64,000 nt of DNA from positions 62,001 to 126,000 of the forward strand of contig NW_002476380.1 in NCBI RefSeq assembly GCF_000189635.1. The letters are read 5' to 3'. Every line of letters starts with the position of its first letter. Within the stretch, counting starts at the first letter, position 1. Made by a program: the position numbers and the translations under genes. Source of the DNA: Tetrahymena thermophila SB210 (Eukaryota > Ciliophora > Oligohymenophorea > Hymenostomatida > Tetrahymenidae). This document shows, piece by piece, positions 25,968 to 38,512 of the stretch. The notes below the pieces were generated by a model. The model saw only the letters and a list, made by a program, of their open reading frames with translations, did not search any database and was not told the DNA's origin.

Positions 25968-28885
25968 AATTTAAACAGTTTTTTTAAAATAATTCTATAA
26001 CAATGTATACACACATATATACATGCTTAAATAAATTAATTGATAAAGAGATAAATACAGTTATTGCAAAAAATAAAATTAATAATAAACTTCCTGAAAA
26101 TAAAATTAATAATAACTAATCCAACCCATCTTGGGTCTTATATACATAAATTTATTGTTTACAAACTTATATATTATATTTTAGTATAAATTTTCTTAGA
26201 GTTTTGGTTGATGTTGATAGAAAAATATTATTTAACGTATTTTTTTGAGTTAAATACTCCTAAGTAAATAATTTCTTTTGGTAAAAATTAATTAACAAAC
26301 TAAAGCTGTTAAAATTTTTTAAATTAACAATTTCGACTATTAATTTCAAGAAAATGGCTTGCATTATTTATCACAGGTTGGTTCTTTTTTGATTGATTCT
26401 GTTTTAATTTCCACGTTTCTTCCTCAAGATTATTTACAATCAAATCTTATCTTTTCTGATCTAAATTTATTTTAGAATGAGGCTAATAGCCCTCTTAACA
26501 ATTCTAAAAACTAGCTAGCCTCTCAACTTAAAAGAATCAGAAATTAAAAATAAAGGTAGATGCAGAATTTTTCTTCAAGATCAAAATTAGAATAAATTCT
26601 GTTTGCAATTAATTGAATTTTTTTGAAAGAAATCTTGTGGATTTCGTGTTAATTTGAATCATTCTCAATTTTAAAGTTTATGGTGAAAAATTGAAATTCT
26701 TTTTATTTAACATAGTAAACGTAAAAATTTAATGAAAAGTCTTTTGATTCATGCGTTTACTAATTTTGTTGTTTAATAAGATTAATCAAAGGAGCAAAAA
26801 AAAATCACACTGCAAAAAATATTATTAATGACTTTAGGGCTTCTGTAAAAATATTGCATATTTGTTGAAACATTATTTTTTCTGAATAATTTTACAAAAA
26901 ATTTATTACAAAAATTAGAAGTCACTATCAAGCAATTAATAATGTCTACTAAATTATACTTTTTTATTGTCTAAAAGTTAAGAACAGCCTAATAAATAGA
27001 GATTTTTAGTAATTAAGATACAAAATTTAAAAGAATCTTTAAAAATTAACTTTATACATTATTAGCCATAAATAAAAATATTATTTTTGGTGTTGAGAAA
27101 CTGTGTATTCTAACTCAATTAGATAAAAATACTTATTTAAATTATTCTTTTTATTTTTATAATTCTGCATTTAACATCATCATTATACAAGTTATCAAAA
27201 TATGCCATTCAATAGCAAGGCTTTTTCGAAAAATGTATTATTTTTTAATATTTTCGAATATGGTATGCATATCATCATTAAGTGTAATATATTTTTGAAG
27301 TATTTTAAGTTAAAATTTATTAAACTAAAGAATTTACAAGTATTTTTTTTAAAAAGAATTCTATTTCATTAGAGAAGAAAAATATGTAAACTGATTTTCT
27401 TCAATTTGGTTTTTATTAAAAATTGTATTATAGGATTGGATGATTATTTATCAAAAGAGTTTTTTTACTACTTTAAAAATTATGTTTGATTCATTTCAAT
27501 AAAACTATGAATAAAAATTAACGAGTAGCTAACAGATAAGTGGATCCTCAATTAATGGGAATTATTTGTAATTTTTATATTTAGGAATATAAATTTAATT
27601 TTTAGGGAAATTATTTTTCAATTTAATTTATATTTTTTTCTTTGAGGAAGTAAATTTTTAAGAAATTTCCTTCTTTTTGGAAAATAGATTAAATTTATAC
27701 TTTTGATTTGTTTAATAATTAAATAATTATTCAAATAACTGCAATTGAGGTAATTGTTGATATTCCTTTTCTGCTTAATTTTTTTAGTAATTAGAAATTA
27801 ATTTTAGTTATTTGTCGAACCTTTATAATCTCATTTATTAAATAGCAAATTATTATTTATAGTATTTATTACTTGTCAATACTTAAAAATCTTTCAGTAT
27901 TATTAGCAGCTTTTATCAATTAATATTTTTTAATATTTTTAATATTACATCTAATTTAAATTTGATATTTTAGTCATAGTAGACGGCAACTTTTTCAACT
28001 AATTAGTAATATTAAAATTCATATTCTATTCCCTATATATTTCTATCATTTATAAATTTAATTGTTTCCAAATATTATAGGATTTACTAAGCTTTAGAGT
28101 AATAAAAGTTTTAAGTCAGGTAATTTCAATATAAAATACACCAAAATGTAAGATTATATCTCAGTGAAAGAATTGTGATATACTCTAAATATCAAAAGAA
28201 AAGTTTGTGATTATTTACATTTTTAAAAGAAAAAAGAAAAAAAATTAAATTTTCAATTCACGCCTGTACACAAATTTGAGGCGTATTACATAGAGATAAT
28301 TAAAATTTACAGAAGCTTTACTAATGTTTCAATCAAAATCTAAAACAAAAATTTAACATAAAAATGTATGAATATCATTTTAATTTGTAAACAAAAACCA
28401 AAAATTCATAACTATATATTTGCTTTAATATTCAACTCATATTGTAAGAGTTAAAAAATAAATTAAATAGGCAATATAAATTTTTTGTAATATAATACAA
28501 AATTACGTTATAAAACTAATAAACTTACCCGATGATTATAAAATAGAGGAATTAACTCAATTCAAATAGAATGTAAAAATAATTAAAAAAAGTACTACAA
28601 AAATTTACTTTATTATTTGATTTAAAAAGTTAATAATTCTTTAAAATTTTATCCAGTAGTGAGTTGAACATTAATTATTAGAATTCAGCATATAGTGTAA
28701 AATAGAGACTATATTAGATTATTTCCTTTATTAAATCCTTCCTTAACTAGCTATGAAATCAAATATAAATATTAATTTTAAAAAATATCTCTTTAAAAAA
28801 AAAATCAACCTGCTTCTCAACTATAATTTAAATATTGTATTTAAAATAAAAACAACTCAACTTCAATAAATAAAGTAAATACCTA
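25968..28885. other. Long intergenic region, AT-rich
   Basis: Nearly 3 kb without a confident gene. It contains one possible small two-exon gene (26354-26616, listed separately) and an open stretch at 27482-27706 that is not longer than expected by chance when only TGA stops. Otherwise poly-A/T. Confidence 0.5.
26354..26616 (+). CDS. Possible small protein gene of about 58 residues
   Basis: A short higher-GC island inside AT-rich DNA. ATG at 26354 opens MACIIYHR, then a possible intron to an AG at 26475, then a coding-like exon ending at TGA 26614-26616 (NEANSPLNNSKNQLASQL..., rich in Gln, Asn, Arg). Two donor choices are possible: one at 26381 keeps this frame; another at 26377 would shift to a frame starting MRLIALLTILKTS, which resembles a hydrophobic leader and ends further on. 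Neither choice can be settled by eye. No family recognised. Confidence 0.25.
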
Positions 28886-29380
28886 ATGAACAAATACCAA
28901 AAGGCTAATATCAACTCTCCAAATTTTATAAAAAATACATCTTCTTTATTGAAAAAGATGAATGATCTCAATCAAAGGGCTTAACCATGTATTATGATCG
29001 TTGATGATTAACAAATAAATATTTTGGCTTTAAAATTAATATTAAAGCGTATTGGAATAGAAGAAAACAATATTATACAAGCAAACAGCGGCTAAGAAGC
29101 TTTGTAATTGCTTGAAGATAACAAAAACATAAAAATTATCTTTATGGACATTGAGATGCCCGTCATCAATGGCTTTTAAGCTACTCAACTCATTAAGAAC
29201 CGTAAATAAAAGTAATCTGTTAAAGAGCAATAATAAATTATCAATATTATTGCTTATACAAGTCTCAATGACGATGAAACAATATTAAAATGCAAAGACG
29301 CTGGGATGGATTATTATTTAGAAAAACCATGTAGTCTAAATTCAGTTTCTAGTGTTATCTAAAATTATTACTTTATATGA
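28886..29380 (+). CDS. Stand-alone response-regulator receiver (REC) protein
   Basis: One exon, 164 residues, ending at TGA 29378-29380. After a 34-residue leader comes a complete receiver domain: acidic pair Asp40-Asp41 (IMIVDDQQ), phospho-acceptor Asp88 in IIFMDIEMPVINGFQAT, the switch Thr in IAYTSLND, and the conserved Lys in YYLEKPC. No output domain is attached, so it would act as a single-domain phosphate shuttle or protein-binding switch, like CheY or a phosphorelay intermediate. The next gene on the same strand (31158) is a hybrid histidine kinase whose own receiver has a similar layout (DINMP, SKPCN, ending QKYYLK versus QNYYFI). A shared pathway or ancestry is therefore plausible but is inference. 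Confidence 0.93.
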
Positions 29381-31157
29381 TAGCACCTTTTTAAATATTA
29401 GAATAAAGGTACTGATTGCCTATATTATAAATAAAATAAACTCAACCAAGTCTTTTATTTATTAAAAATAATACTTAACCAGCACCATAATGAAAACAAA
29501 ATACTTAAAATTGCAATAAAAATCAATAGTTAATAAAAATTCTTTCTATTGATTTTAATAATTAATTAACAAATTAAAATAAATACTCTATAATAAAAAC
29601 TCTATCCAAAATAATAATTAAATAACCACTCATCTCTCATGCCATCTTAATCTTTTATTTAAATTACTCTTATATTAGAATTTACTTTTGTAAATGTTTC
29701 AATTTTTATACATAAAATATGTACGAACCTTATTACTTTAAATCAAAAATCATCAAAAAAATGAATCTTTATTATTTGTTTCTACAAACATTAAAAATCT
29801 TTGAAGTCTGTCTGTCTATTATTTTAAAGTTTTCTTTTTAAATTTATTGGTTTCTTTTGTTTTGATGTGGAATAATTTATCGAAATTTATTAAGATTACA
29901 AATTCACTCATAGAAAATGATTAAATGGTTATCAATAATATATTTACTGTATTTATTTAAGAATTTCTTTATTTAGGAATAAACCAATAAATACAATTGG
30001 ATTAGATAGAGATAATTTTATTTTATTAAGGATTAAATTATGCCTAACTAAATCATTTTTTCATTAGCAAAAAAATAGAAAGTTAATATTTATTAAAAAA
30101 TTTTTGTAAGATTTTACTTGAATATATTACTTAGCTAATATAGAAAAAAAAAGTCCAATATGATATTTTAAATGTATTTGATCAATTAATACTTGACTAA
30201 AAAAGATGTATTTCTTATTTATTTAATAATTTATTTTTTATTCTTTTCTAAAAATAATGTTTTGATCAGTAAATCTGAAAAATACTTAAAAATCAATAAT
30301 TCTTAAAATAGAAAAAATTTTAACAAGATTGTATCATTTTATCAATAATATGCATAATCCAAATATTTGTTAACTCAAGTTTTGTAGGACTTTTTTTGAA
30401 TTTTTAATCGATCTTTATGAATCTTATAGAAAAAGAACTTATTTTCTATCACAAGTTAAGTTATTTTAATTTATTTATAATTTTATTTTAATGAAAAAAA
30501 ATTTGTATTTTATTATATCTCACATAATTAATTAATTAAACAATAAAAGATTATGTAAACTGTAAGTTTTAGATGAAAATATTTATAATAATTTTTGCAT
30601 TTTGAGTTTTTTACTTACTTTTAAAATATTTAATTTCTTATCACAATCAAAATTAAAAAAATTAATATTAAATAATATTGTGAATTTAAGAAACTTTTTT
30701 GATGAATCATTTTTTATTCTTAATATGATCCTTAATGTATCAATTGATTGATTGATTTATAAAATTTTTAATCAATATTTTATTTAGTACAATTCATCAC
30801 TAATTTATTTATAGCTATATTTTATAAAATAATAAGTTTTAGAGTTAATTAAAATAGAATCAACAAACAAACAAATAAGCAACCAACCAATCAATCAATA
30901 GTTAATTATATTAGTTTAGGATAGGATATAAATGGAGGAAAGGTCTTTTAAAGTATAGAGCTTTTTCAAGAATCTAGTTTTATTTTTTTTTGTAACTACG
31001 AATCAGCTTGTTTGTAAACAATTAATAAAGTTTTTATATGAGTATTTGATTGTCTTTTTGTACAAAAAATGCTTCATCAAAGCAAAATTAATTACTTAAA
31101 TAAGTAAAAAAATCATATTTATCTTTTGTTTATTTAAAAATAGATTATTTTTGGGTT
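29381..31157. other. Intergenic, AT-rich
   Basis: About 1.8 kb of AT-rich DNA between the receiver gene and the histidine kinase. An ATG at 30932 opens a hydrophobic frame, but it is not in frame with the kinase and was not accepted. Tetranucleotide runs (aacaaacaaac, caatcaatcaat) occur near 30865-30900. Confidence 0.55.
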
Positions 31158-34100
31158 ATGACACCAGATAAAGAATAAAGTGATAGATGGAATACGGCAT
31201 AAAAAGTTTTAGTTTGGATAGAAATAGCCATTTAACTTTGTATATAACTACTTATTTTTTATTAACTATACAGATATACCCCAGATGAAATTATGCATCT
31301 AATAGGAATTGAACGTAGCTTTAAGGAAGAAGGTGAAGATTATATGATATAGCTTCCAGAAGAAGTATTGGATAAAAAATTTAGGCTATTATTTATTTTA
31401 TTAACACTAGCTTTAGCTGTAACACATGGCTATGCAAATTTAAAAGTGGAAAATTCTGTTAACTAAAATCATTATTAACTTTTTGTCTATTCGATAATTT
31501 GTATCTGTAACTGGTATGAAGCCAAAATGTATTTAGGCAAATTTGATATAATAATAGGGAGTTTAGGATATTTGCTAAGTGCTCTTATAGATGTTGGCAA
31601 TAAAACTCGACAAGAGATTTTCTTTATCTTTATTTCTTATGGCTTCTTTTTTTTAATTTACTTCTATATCTTCTTATTCTAGTAGTATGGAATCACACTA
31701 TAAAATGAATAACCAAACAATGCTTAATATTTATAAAAAACACCTTTAGACCCAAAAATAACAATTCTCAATAGTTAAGACGATGAAGCATAAAATAGGA
31801 ATCTAATTAACCAAGAGTAACTTGATAGACAAGGTTAGTCTTAATCAATAAAAAAAGTTACTATTTTTTAATTTCCTTTCTCTCAATCTATCAATTTAAA
31901 TAGTGTTAACACAAAAAAAATATCTCAGTTTACATTTGATCCATTTTAATATAACAATACTAGAAAAACTGTATAAAATGGACTTAATACTCTGAATGAG
32001 AATATCTTGGACAATAAGATATCTAAAATATTAAACTCTTTTAATTAAAACTCATAACCTAATAAAATTTAATCCTTCCAAGACAGTATAAATTAGCACT
32101 TACAATTTTATTAGGGTATGATAGATAAGTTAGATTCTGCTATATTTGTAATAGGAGGTCCTAATAAAGTTTTTGAATCGCTTAATAAAAAGGCTTAAGT
32201 GTTTTTTTAGCCGTATTTCTTATAAAAAGGTATTGAAGATTCATTAGATTACAAAAGTATTTTTGATTTAATTAATCTTAAAGATTTCAGTAAAAGCTGC
32301 TATAGCTATTTAGAAACGTTAGGCATCTCTAAGATACAAATTCCATGTCCTGATTCGCCTATGGACACTTTCTAAAAGAAAGGAACACTTGCTAGTTTCT
32401 AATTTTAATAAAACTAGGGCATATCAAATCATTCTCAGTTTTAAAAGTAAAACTCACCCTTTTTGAGTCGTTAAGCTGTAAGTTAAAAAAGCTAATTCAA
32501 CTTCAATTACAAAACTTAATAATCAACTCTAAGTTAAGATTAAAATATAAATAATGAGGAATTCTTAAATAAATTAACCTTGCAAGACTCAAAGAGATTG
32601 AAAAAAATGTATACCTTTACTGAAGTAAGTTTGCTAAGTCTTTTGTAGAAGTTATTAGAGAATAAATAAAAAGTTTGCATGTAGCATGAATATATTGAAA
32701 TCATTGAGTTCACTACTGTTAAAGAATTAGAAGAAATTTTAAGATTTGTTCAAATCAAAATATATGGATTCAAATCAAACGGTGATGACTTTTTATTTAT
32801 ATAATTTGTAAAAAATCAAGAAAGAGAAGAAATGATGAGATAAACAATTCATAAGGACATTCAGTACAATACATTTAAAACACTTTCACATGAATTAGGA
32901 ACAAGCATTAACTTTATGCTTCTACTATTAGATTGTATTTATTTAATTTTTATTCATACGAAACAATTTATTTATTTATTTTACTTTTTATTTTTAAAAT
33001 AGCTGCAATAGTTGACAAGTCTATTTCATAAAAATGCAAAGAAGATTACATATTTGTAAATAAATAAATAAATAGATTTTTTTATTTTGAAATTTTAATT
33101 ATTTTAATTTTAATTTATCAACTGTTAAAAACAAATTAGAACTTATATAACAACTCGTAGATGCTAAATTGCATCATATAAGACATTAGAGATTATCATA
33201 ATCATTTAAATGGAGGTCTGAAAGTTTAAATTAAATCTACATAACTAAAGTCATTGATAATAAATACATGTTTGATATTTTCATAAATGATCAAAATGAA
33301 AGAAATTGATTTAGAGTTTCTGATTAGTTCAGATGTGCCTTAAATAGTTTTCACAGATAAATAAAAAATACAATAAATTCTTATACATTTAATACATAAC
33401 GCTATTAAATTTTCTAAATAAAATGCTTCTATCTGTGTCTCTGTTAGCTTGATCTAAGATGAATTAACAAAACAAAAAATAGTATGTATAAATGTAGCAG
33501 ACATTGGCGTAGGTAAAATATTTCAAATAAAAATAATTTCTATAAAAAATATAACATTTATATATAGGAATGGATGAGGAAGAATAGTTGAAATTAAGAT
33601 AGTTACTTGACAATATTTATTAATCATAAAAAGTATCAAAACATTCTTCTGGTTTCGGATTTGGTTTAACAATAAGTAATATTCTGGCAAAAAAGCTTTA
33701 TTCAACTCACAACTCTTTCTATGAAGGAAATGCATAAGCCAGTTATATATAAAAAGAAGAATATCAACCAGGAATACATTTTACATCTAAAAAAAATGTA
33801 GGATCAGAATTTCGTTTTTACATTAATGCAACTGATAGCGAAAAGTTAGTTGAAAATTCAATCAGTAGTGCAGAAAAAAATATTCTCAAATCCAAGACTT
33901 AAAAGTTTAGGGTAATTAAAATATAATGAAATAATCGATTTATAAAAGAAATTTTAATTACTTATTTTTTTTTATATTAAAGATTAATGAATATGAATAT
34001 TTTGAGCATGAAGATGATATTGAAATTTCTAAAAAAGAATACGCATAATAAAATGTAGAAGTTAAAGTAGCTGATCATTTGAGTGAAATAGATGCTACTT

Positions 34101-35072
34101 TTTCTGTCTAAAGAAGCCTCCGTCCATTATCAAAAAAAATAACATAAGTATTTGAAAAAATCTAGAATACTAACAATTAAAAATAAATAGAAAAATCTAA
34201 ATTTGGAATAGGATTTGATCCTTTATTACTTAAAAGTAATCAATTATTTACAGTTTAGTATCAGTAAAGATTTATTAAAAAAATAAATTTGATGCAGCTT
34301 CTGTTTTCAAAAAAGCTGCTTTATTTTTCAATTATAATAAATCAAAATTAATACAATTACCTAGTATTACTGATACACATGAATTTATGAATTCAAAATC
34401 AATCTTAATTTATTTTTATCTATCTAATAAGTAGAGACAAATACTATCTAGCAAGATAACTAAACAGATACTAACAATAATAAACTTACAGTTGGCCGTA
34501 AAGGTCAGAAGAAAATAACTTTGTCTTACTTGATTAATTCATAATTTAGTAAGAAATCAATTACATTTAATCAGAATGACGATGTTGAAGAGGATGTATA
34601 AGTGGGAGTAATGCCAGTTTTCACTAAAAATGTTTAGACAATAAGTTAATGCTATAAGATTTTAATAGTAGATGATGAGATGATGAACATATTTGGTCTA
34701 AAAATGATGTTTAAGATATTGGGTGTTGATTAAGGACTCCTACTTTAGGCTAACAATGGAGAAGAGGCATTAAATATATTCAAATAAAATATACTAAATG
34801 AAAATAAATAATCTTAAATAAAATTAATAGTTATGGATATTAATATGCCAATAATGGATGGTATTCAAGCAACAATAGAAATTAACAATTTTATGAATTA
34901 ACTAAAGGGATAAAACACCGATTTTTTAGAGACTAACATTGTAGCGTGCTCTAGCTATGACGACTATGATACAAAATAAGAATGCATGAATGCAGGCATG
35001 ATTTCCTATATTTCGAAACCCTGTAACAAAGAGTAATTAACTCATATAATCTAAAAATATTACCTCAAATGA
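31158..35072 (+). CDS. Membrane hybrid histidine kinase with C-terminal receiver domain
   Basis: Proposed exons 31158-32934, 33003-33055, 33140-33512, 33568-33911, 33983-34235 and 34432-35072 total 1,147 codons. The N-terminus has about five hydrophobic segments (roughly residues 17-38, 75-90, 105-118, 126-142, 152-175). A long Q/N-rich linker precedes the H-box (TLSHELGTSINF) with the predicted phospho-acceptor His578. The ATPase domain shows the N-box (HLIHNAIKFS), G1 (ADIGVGM, built across an intron) and G2 (SSGFGFGLTISN). The receiver has ILIVDDEMMN, phospho-acceptor Asp in LIVMDINMP, Ser in VACSSYDD and Lys in YISKPCN. It should autophosphorylate on His and pass phosphate to its receiver, sensing an unknown signal through its membrane part. 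The last intron acceptor could instead be three bases later. Confidence 0.9.
34258..34376. repeat. Nested inverted repeat within the last histidine-kinase intron
   Basis: Perfect complementary arms nest in order: GTATCAGTAA (34258-34267) with TTACTGATAC (34367-34376); GATTTATTA (34269-34277) with TAATAAATC (34335-34343); AAAAATAAA-type (34279-34287) with its complement (34320-34328); GCAGCTT (34294-34300) with AAGCTGC (34313-34319), around a 12-base loop. The RNA could fold into one long interrupted hairpin. The element sits inside the 196-base intron 34236-34431. It may be a structured intronic RNA, a remnant of a small inverted-repeat element, or a splice-influencing fold. Confidence 0.7.
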
Positions 35073-35782
35073 GAAATAGATAGATTGACAAAAATAAATT
35101 ATTTCGCTTTTTCTAAATTATACAAATTCGAAAGAAAGCTTTTTTATAAAGTAAATATTTAAAATTAGTAACAAAAATTTGAAGCATAGAAAAAGAATAA
35201 ATTTTCTTTTGATTATAATTTATTTTACAGTATTAATAAGCTTGAATTATATTTAGTAATAGTTCAATAAGAACCAAAAATGTCAAATATAATCAAAGCT
35301 TTTTTTTTAATATTTTTTATAAATTATGGATTTGAAAACAGTATTCGTATATCCGTTTTATAAAAATAGTGTGTATAAAAAAATTCTATATTCCAATAAA
35401 TTGTTACAACGCTTTTTAAAAAACTCTTAGCCTATTACTTAAAATGATAAAATACTACATAAATACTAAGTTTTTATGCGAATTACAGATGATGATTAAA
35501 TAAACAAAGCAATTTAAAAGCTTGAATTTCAAGTATAAACAATATATTAAGCGAATCTGAATAAATTTATTATATTTACTTTCAAATGAATAAATATACA
35601 CCTATTAAATTGTATGTTTTATTTTCATTATTGTAAAAATTTAATTAATTTAAATGGTAAAATATCTATTCAAATCTCATTAAAATAATTAAATAAATTA
35701 TCAAAAATTTAAAATCAGAGTGTCAAAAATCATAAAACAAACCATATCAAATTAATAATTATAAAAGCAATTTTTAAAAGAT
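35073..35782. other. Intergenic, AT-rich
   Basis: AT-rich gap between two plus-strand genes. No recognisable feature. Confidence 0.6.
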
Positions 35783-38512
35783 ATGGAAGGAATATCTAAA
35801 GAGGAGCTTCGTATCCAATACGATAGTCTAGAAAATAAACCTCAAATGGGTTTTCAAATTCTACTTTCAAATATTTACTTTCTTCTAACCAAAGGCATAG
35901 TCACGAACTAAATAATAGGATCAAGTGGCAATTCATTTATGCTTAAGTGCAACTAAAAGACACCAAATGGTATTATTATTTTAACTGTCAGGGCTATTAT
36001 GGTTAACAGCTATAGTACTCTTTCAAATGCTGTTGAGTTATATGAGAATTAGGTAGATATAAAATATGTATCAGAATATATTTAAGTTTATGACTCCTTC
36101 TGCTACAATAAAAATGATGAAGTAATGAATTACGTGAGAAGAGGATTTTATCGCTACACAATTGATGAAATGTACAAGCTGAATTCATCATTCAAAGGCT
36201 AAGGTGTTTTAAACCGCTTTGACCTTATTTAAAAATGGATAGACTAATTGATAGAAGCATTATCTTTGCTACATGAAAGAGGACTCTATCACGGTGGTGT
36301 TAAGGCATCTAATATCTTTGTAGATGAAAATAGCAATTAAATACGTATTATTGACTATGGATTTTACTCATCTCATGTAAATTTGATGAATTAAAATTAC
36401 TCTAAAGATGTGTACACTCCATTAGTCTTTAATGAGCTTGCAAATTCATTCGATTAGAAGAGGTTTAATGATATTTATGCTTTAATTATTTTAATCTATC
36501 AAATGGCTTTTGGCTTTGATAACTCCCATTACTAGATAAAATAGCTTTAAAAAGGAATAACATTTAACGATGAGGATGATGGAAGAGATCACGAATCAGA
36601 TGATACTTACGAATTTAAGTTAAGGATAATTAAGCTTGTTAATAAAATAGTTTGTAAAGCAGCTCTAGGAACAGAAGAATAACGCAAAAAGATTACCTTA
36701 TTCTATGTCTCAGATGTGCTTTAATAAAAAAGAAATGTAGAATCTTTCTAAAATTCTCCTAAACACATAGCTGAAACTCTATAAGTATTTGATAATGGTT
36801 AAAAAGTGGTTATTTCAAGTGAAAGAGTTTTAGCTGCTGCATAACCATAATAATAAAATTATGATGGCGACTCTAAGACAGATTATACCCAAGAAGAGCT
36901 CTATCTATAAGAAATGATTTATTAATAACAAAAGTAGCATGAATAAGAACAAAAATAAATATAGTAGTAAATTTATTCGAATGAAAATTTAACTTTATAA
37001 CAAAAAATAGACGTTTACAAAAAGTTAGACTATGAAAAATATTAACACAGTAGCTCTTAAAATAGTACATCTAATATCCTAAGTCCAGAGAAAAATTAAG
37101 CAGTAATAAGCCCTCTATTTTAAGTAAATTAGAGTCATCAGCTTATGAGTGAAATTTAAGAATAATAAGTTAAAATCGAAAATTATGAAAAGGAAAAATA
37201 ATATATCAATCCAGTCGAATAAGAATAAAAACTTGATTAAATTTTGTAAATGCATAGATAAGAAAAAGATTTGATAATTAATTAACAAAATTCTGATTAA
37301 ATAAATTCTACAGCACTGGACAAATAAAATTCTAATTTGGTTCAAGGCTTCCTTTAAGATAATAAAATCATAAAATCATGTTTTGATTTTAATTCTCCAA
37401 TAAATACATAACCTACTTCAATTTCTTAACATATACGCACATACTCGAGTGCTGTTTATGATCACGCACCTAATTCTGCTCAAATTGTTGAAAATCCAGA
37501 AAAAATTTAAGTTACACAAGAAACCAAACCTGATGAAATAGATACTTAATAGAATAAAATTTTAGAAGAAAAATATGAAGATTTTTGGGTGATAGATTTA
37601 TCTCATAAAAATAGTGTATAAAGAGGAGCAGATTATCATCCTAGTAAGTACTAAGAATAAATTAAATAAGCTTAATTAAAATAGTAACAAAATGAAATTG
37701 AAGACATTTACACTCAAGTAAATTAGAGATCAAATCAAAAAATGACAATATAATAAACTTTACTTAAATAAATTGAATAATTTGATAAATAATAATAATA
37801 ATAATAGTAATAACAACCAGAAAAAACAATTTAATAAACAGCATTTTAACAAGATTCTCATAAGGATATTTCTACCAGTTAAAATTGTGAAATCAAGACA
37901 CCATACATGAGTACTGAATAAATCTTATCTAACTCCTAAGAAAACTAAATAATCAGATTTCCAAATGGAGCTATTCAGTATGAAGGTTAGATATAAAGTG
38001 GATAGAAAAATGGCTATGGAGTACTCTACAACTGTAATGGCACAAAAATGTATGAAGGAAGCTTTAAAGATGATTTCTATCATGGTTTTGGAATGGAATA
38101 TTATGAAAATGGTTAAATTCTTCATTAAGGAAATTTTGAAAAAGGATTATTAAATGGATTTGCTAAAACCTTCTACAAGAATGGAAGCCTATGTTACGAA
38201 GGAGATTATGTTGAAGGCATATGCCATGGAAATGGCACAAAGTACGATGAGAGCTCATCAAACTTCTAACAAGGTTAATACTAAAATGGAAAGATGATAG
38301 GAGTTCACAAGAAGTACCAATAAAATGGCTAAATAATATTTGAAACTAATTTTAAAAATAATAAAAGAGATGGAAAATCTATTGAGTATCATTAATAAGG
38401 TGGTATTAGCTTTGAGGGAACATATAAAAACGGTAAGAAAATGAATGGTATTGAATATGACCATGATGGAAATAAAATACATGAAGGTGATTATGAATAA
38501 TACGAATTTTGA
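35783..38512 (+). CDS. Pseudokinase-like domain, Q-rich linker and C-terminal MORN repeats
   Basis: One exon, 909 residues. Residues about 45-320 have a protein-kinase fold pattern: QIIGSSGNSFMLK in place of the Gly-rich loop, TVRA where VAIK is expected (Lys replaced by Arg), LHERGLYHGGVKASNIFV as the catalytic loop and IIDYGFYSS as the DFG region. The catalytic HRD Asp is Gly (His170-Gly171-Gly172), while Asp191 of D-Y-G is kept. Catalysis is therefore doubtful. A Gln/Glu/Lys-rich linker of about 400 residues, mostly TAA/TAG/CAA codons, follows. The last 180 residues carry about seven MORN-type repeats (YEGSFKDDFYHGFGMEYY, YEGDYVEGICHGNGTKY). MORN repeats usually bind phospholipid or cortical cytoskeleton, so a membrane- or cortex-associated scaffold is the best guess. 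Confidence 0.85.

Noticed and set aside
27482..27706. 74-codon plus-strand frame beginning MFDSFQQNYEQ
   Set aside because: With TGA as the only stop, frames of this length are common in AT-rich DNA. Its second half is hydrophobic low-complexity sequence typical of intergenic regions.
30932..31157. Frame MEERSFKVQSFFKNL upstream of the histidine kinase as a possible first exon
   Set aside because: It is not in frame with the kinase and no convincing GT/AG pair joins them. The kinase frame is uninterrupted from its own ATG at 31158.
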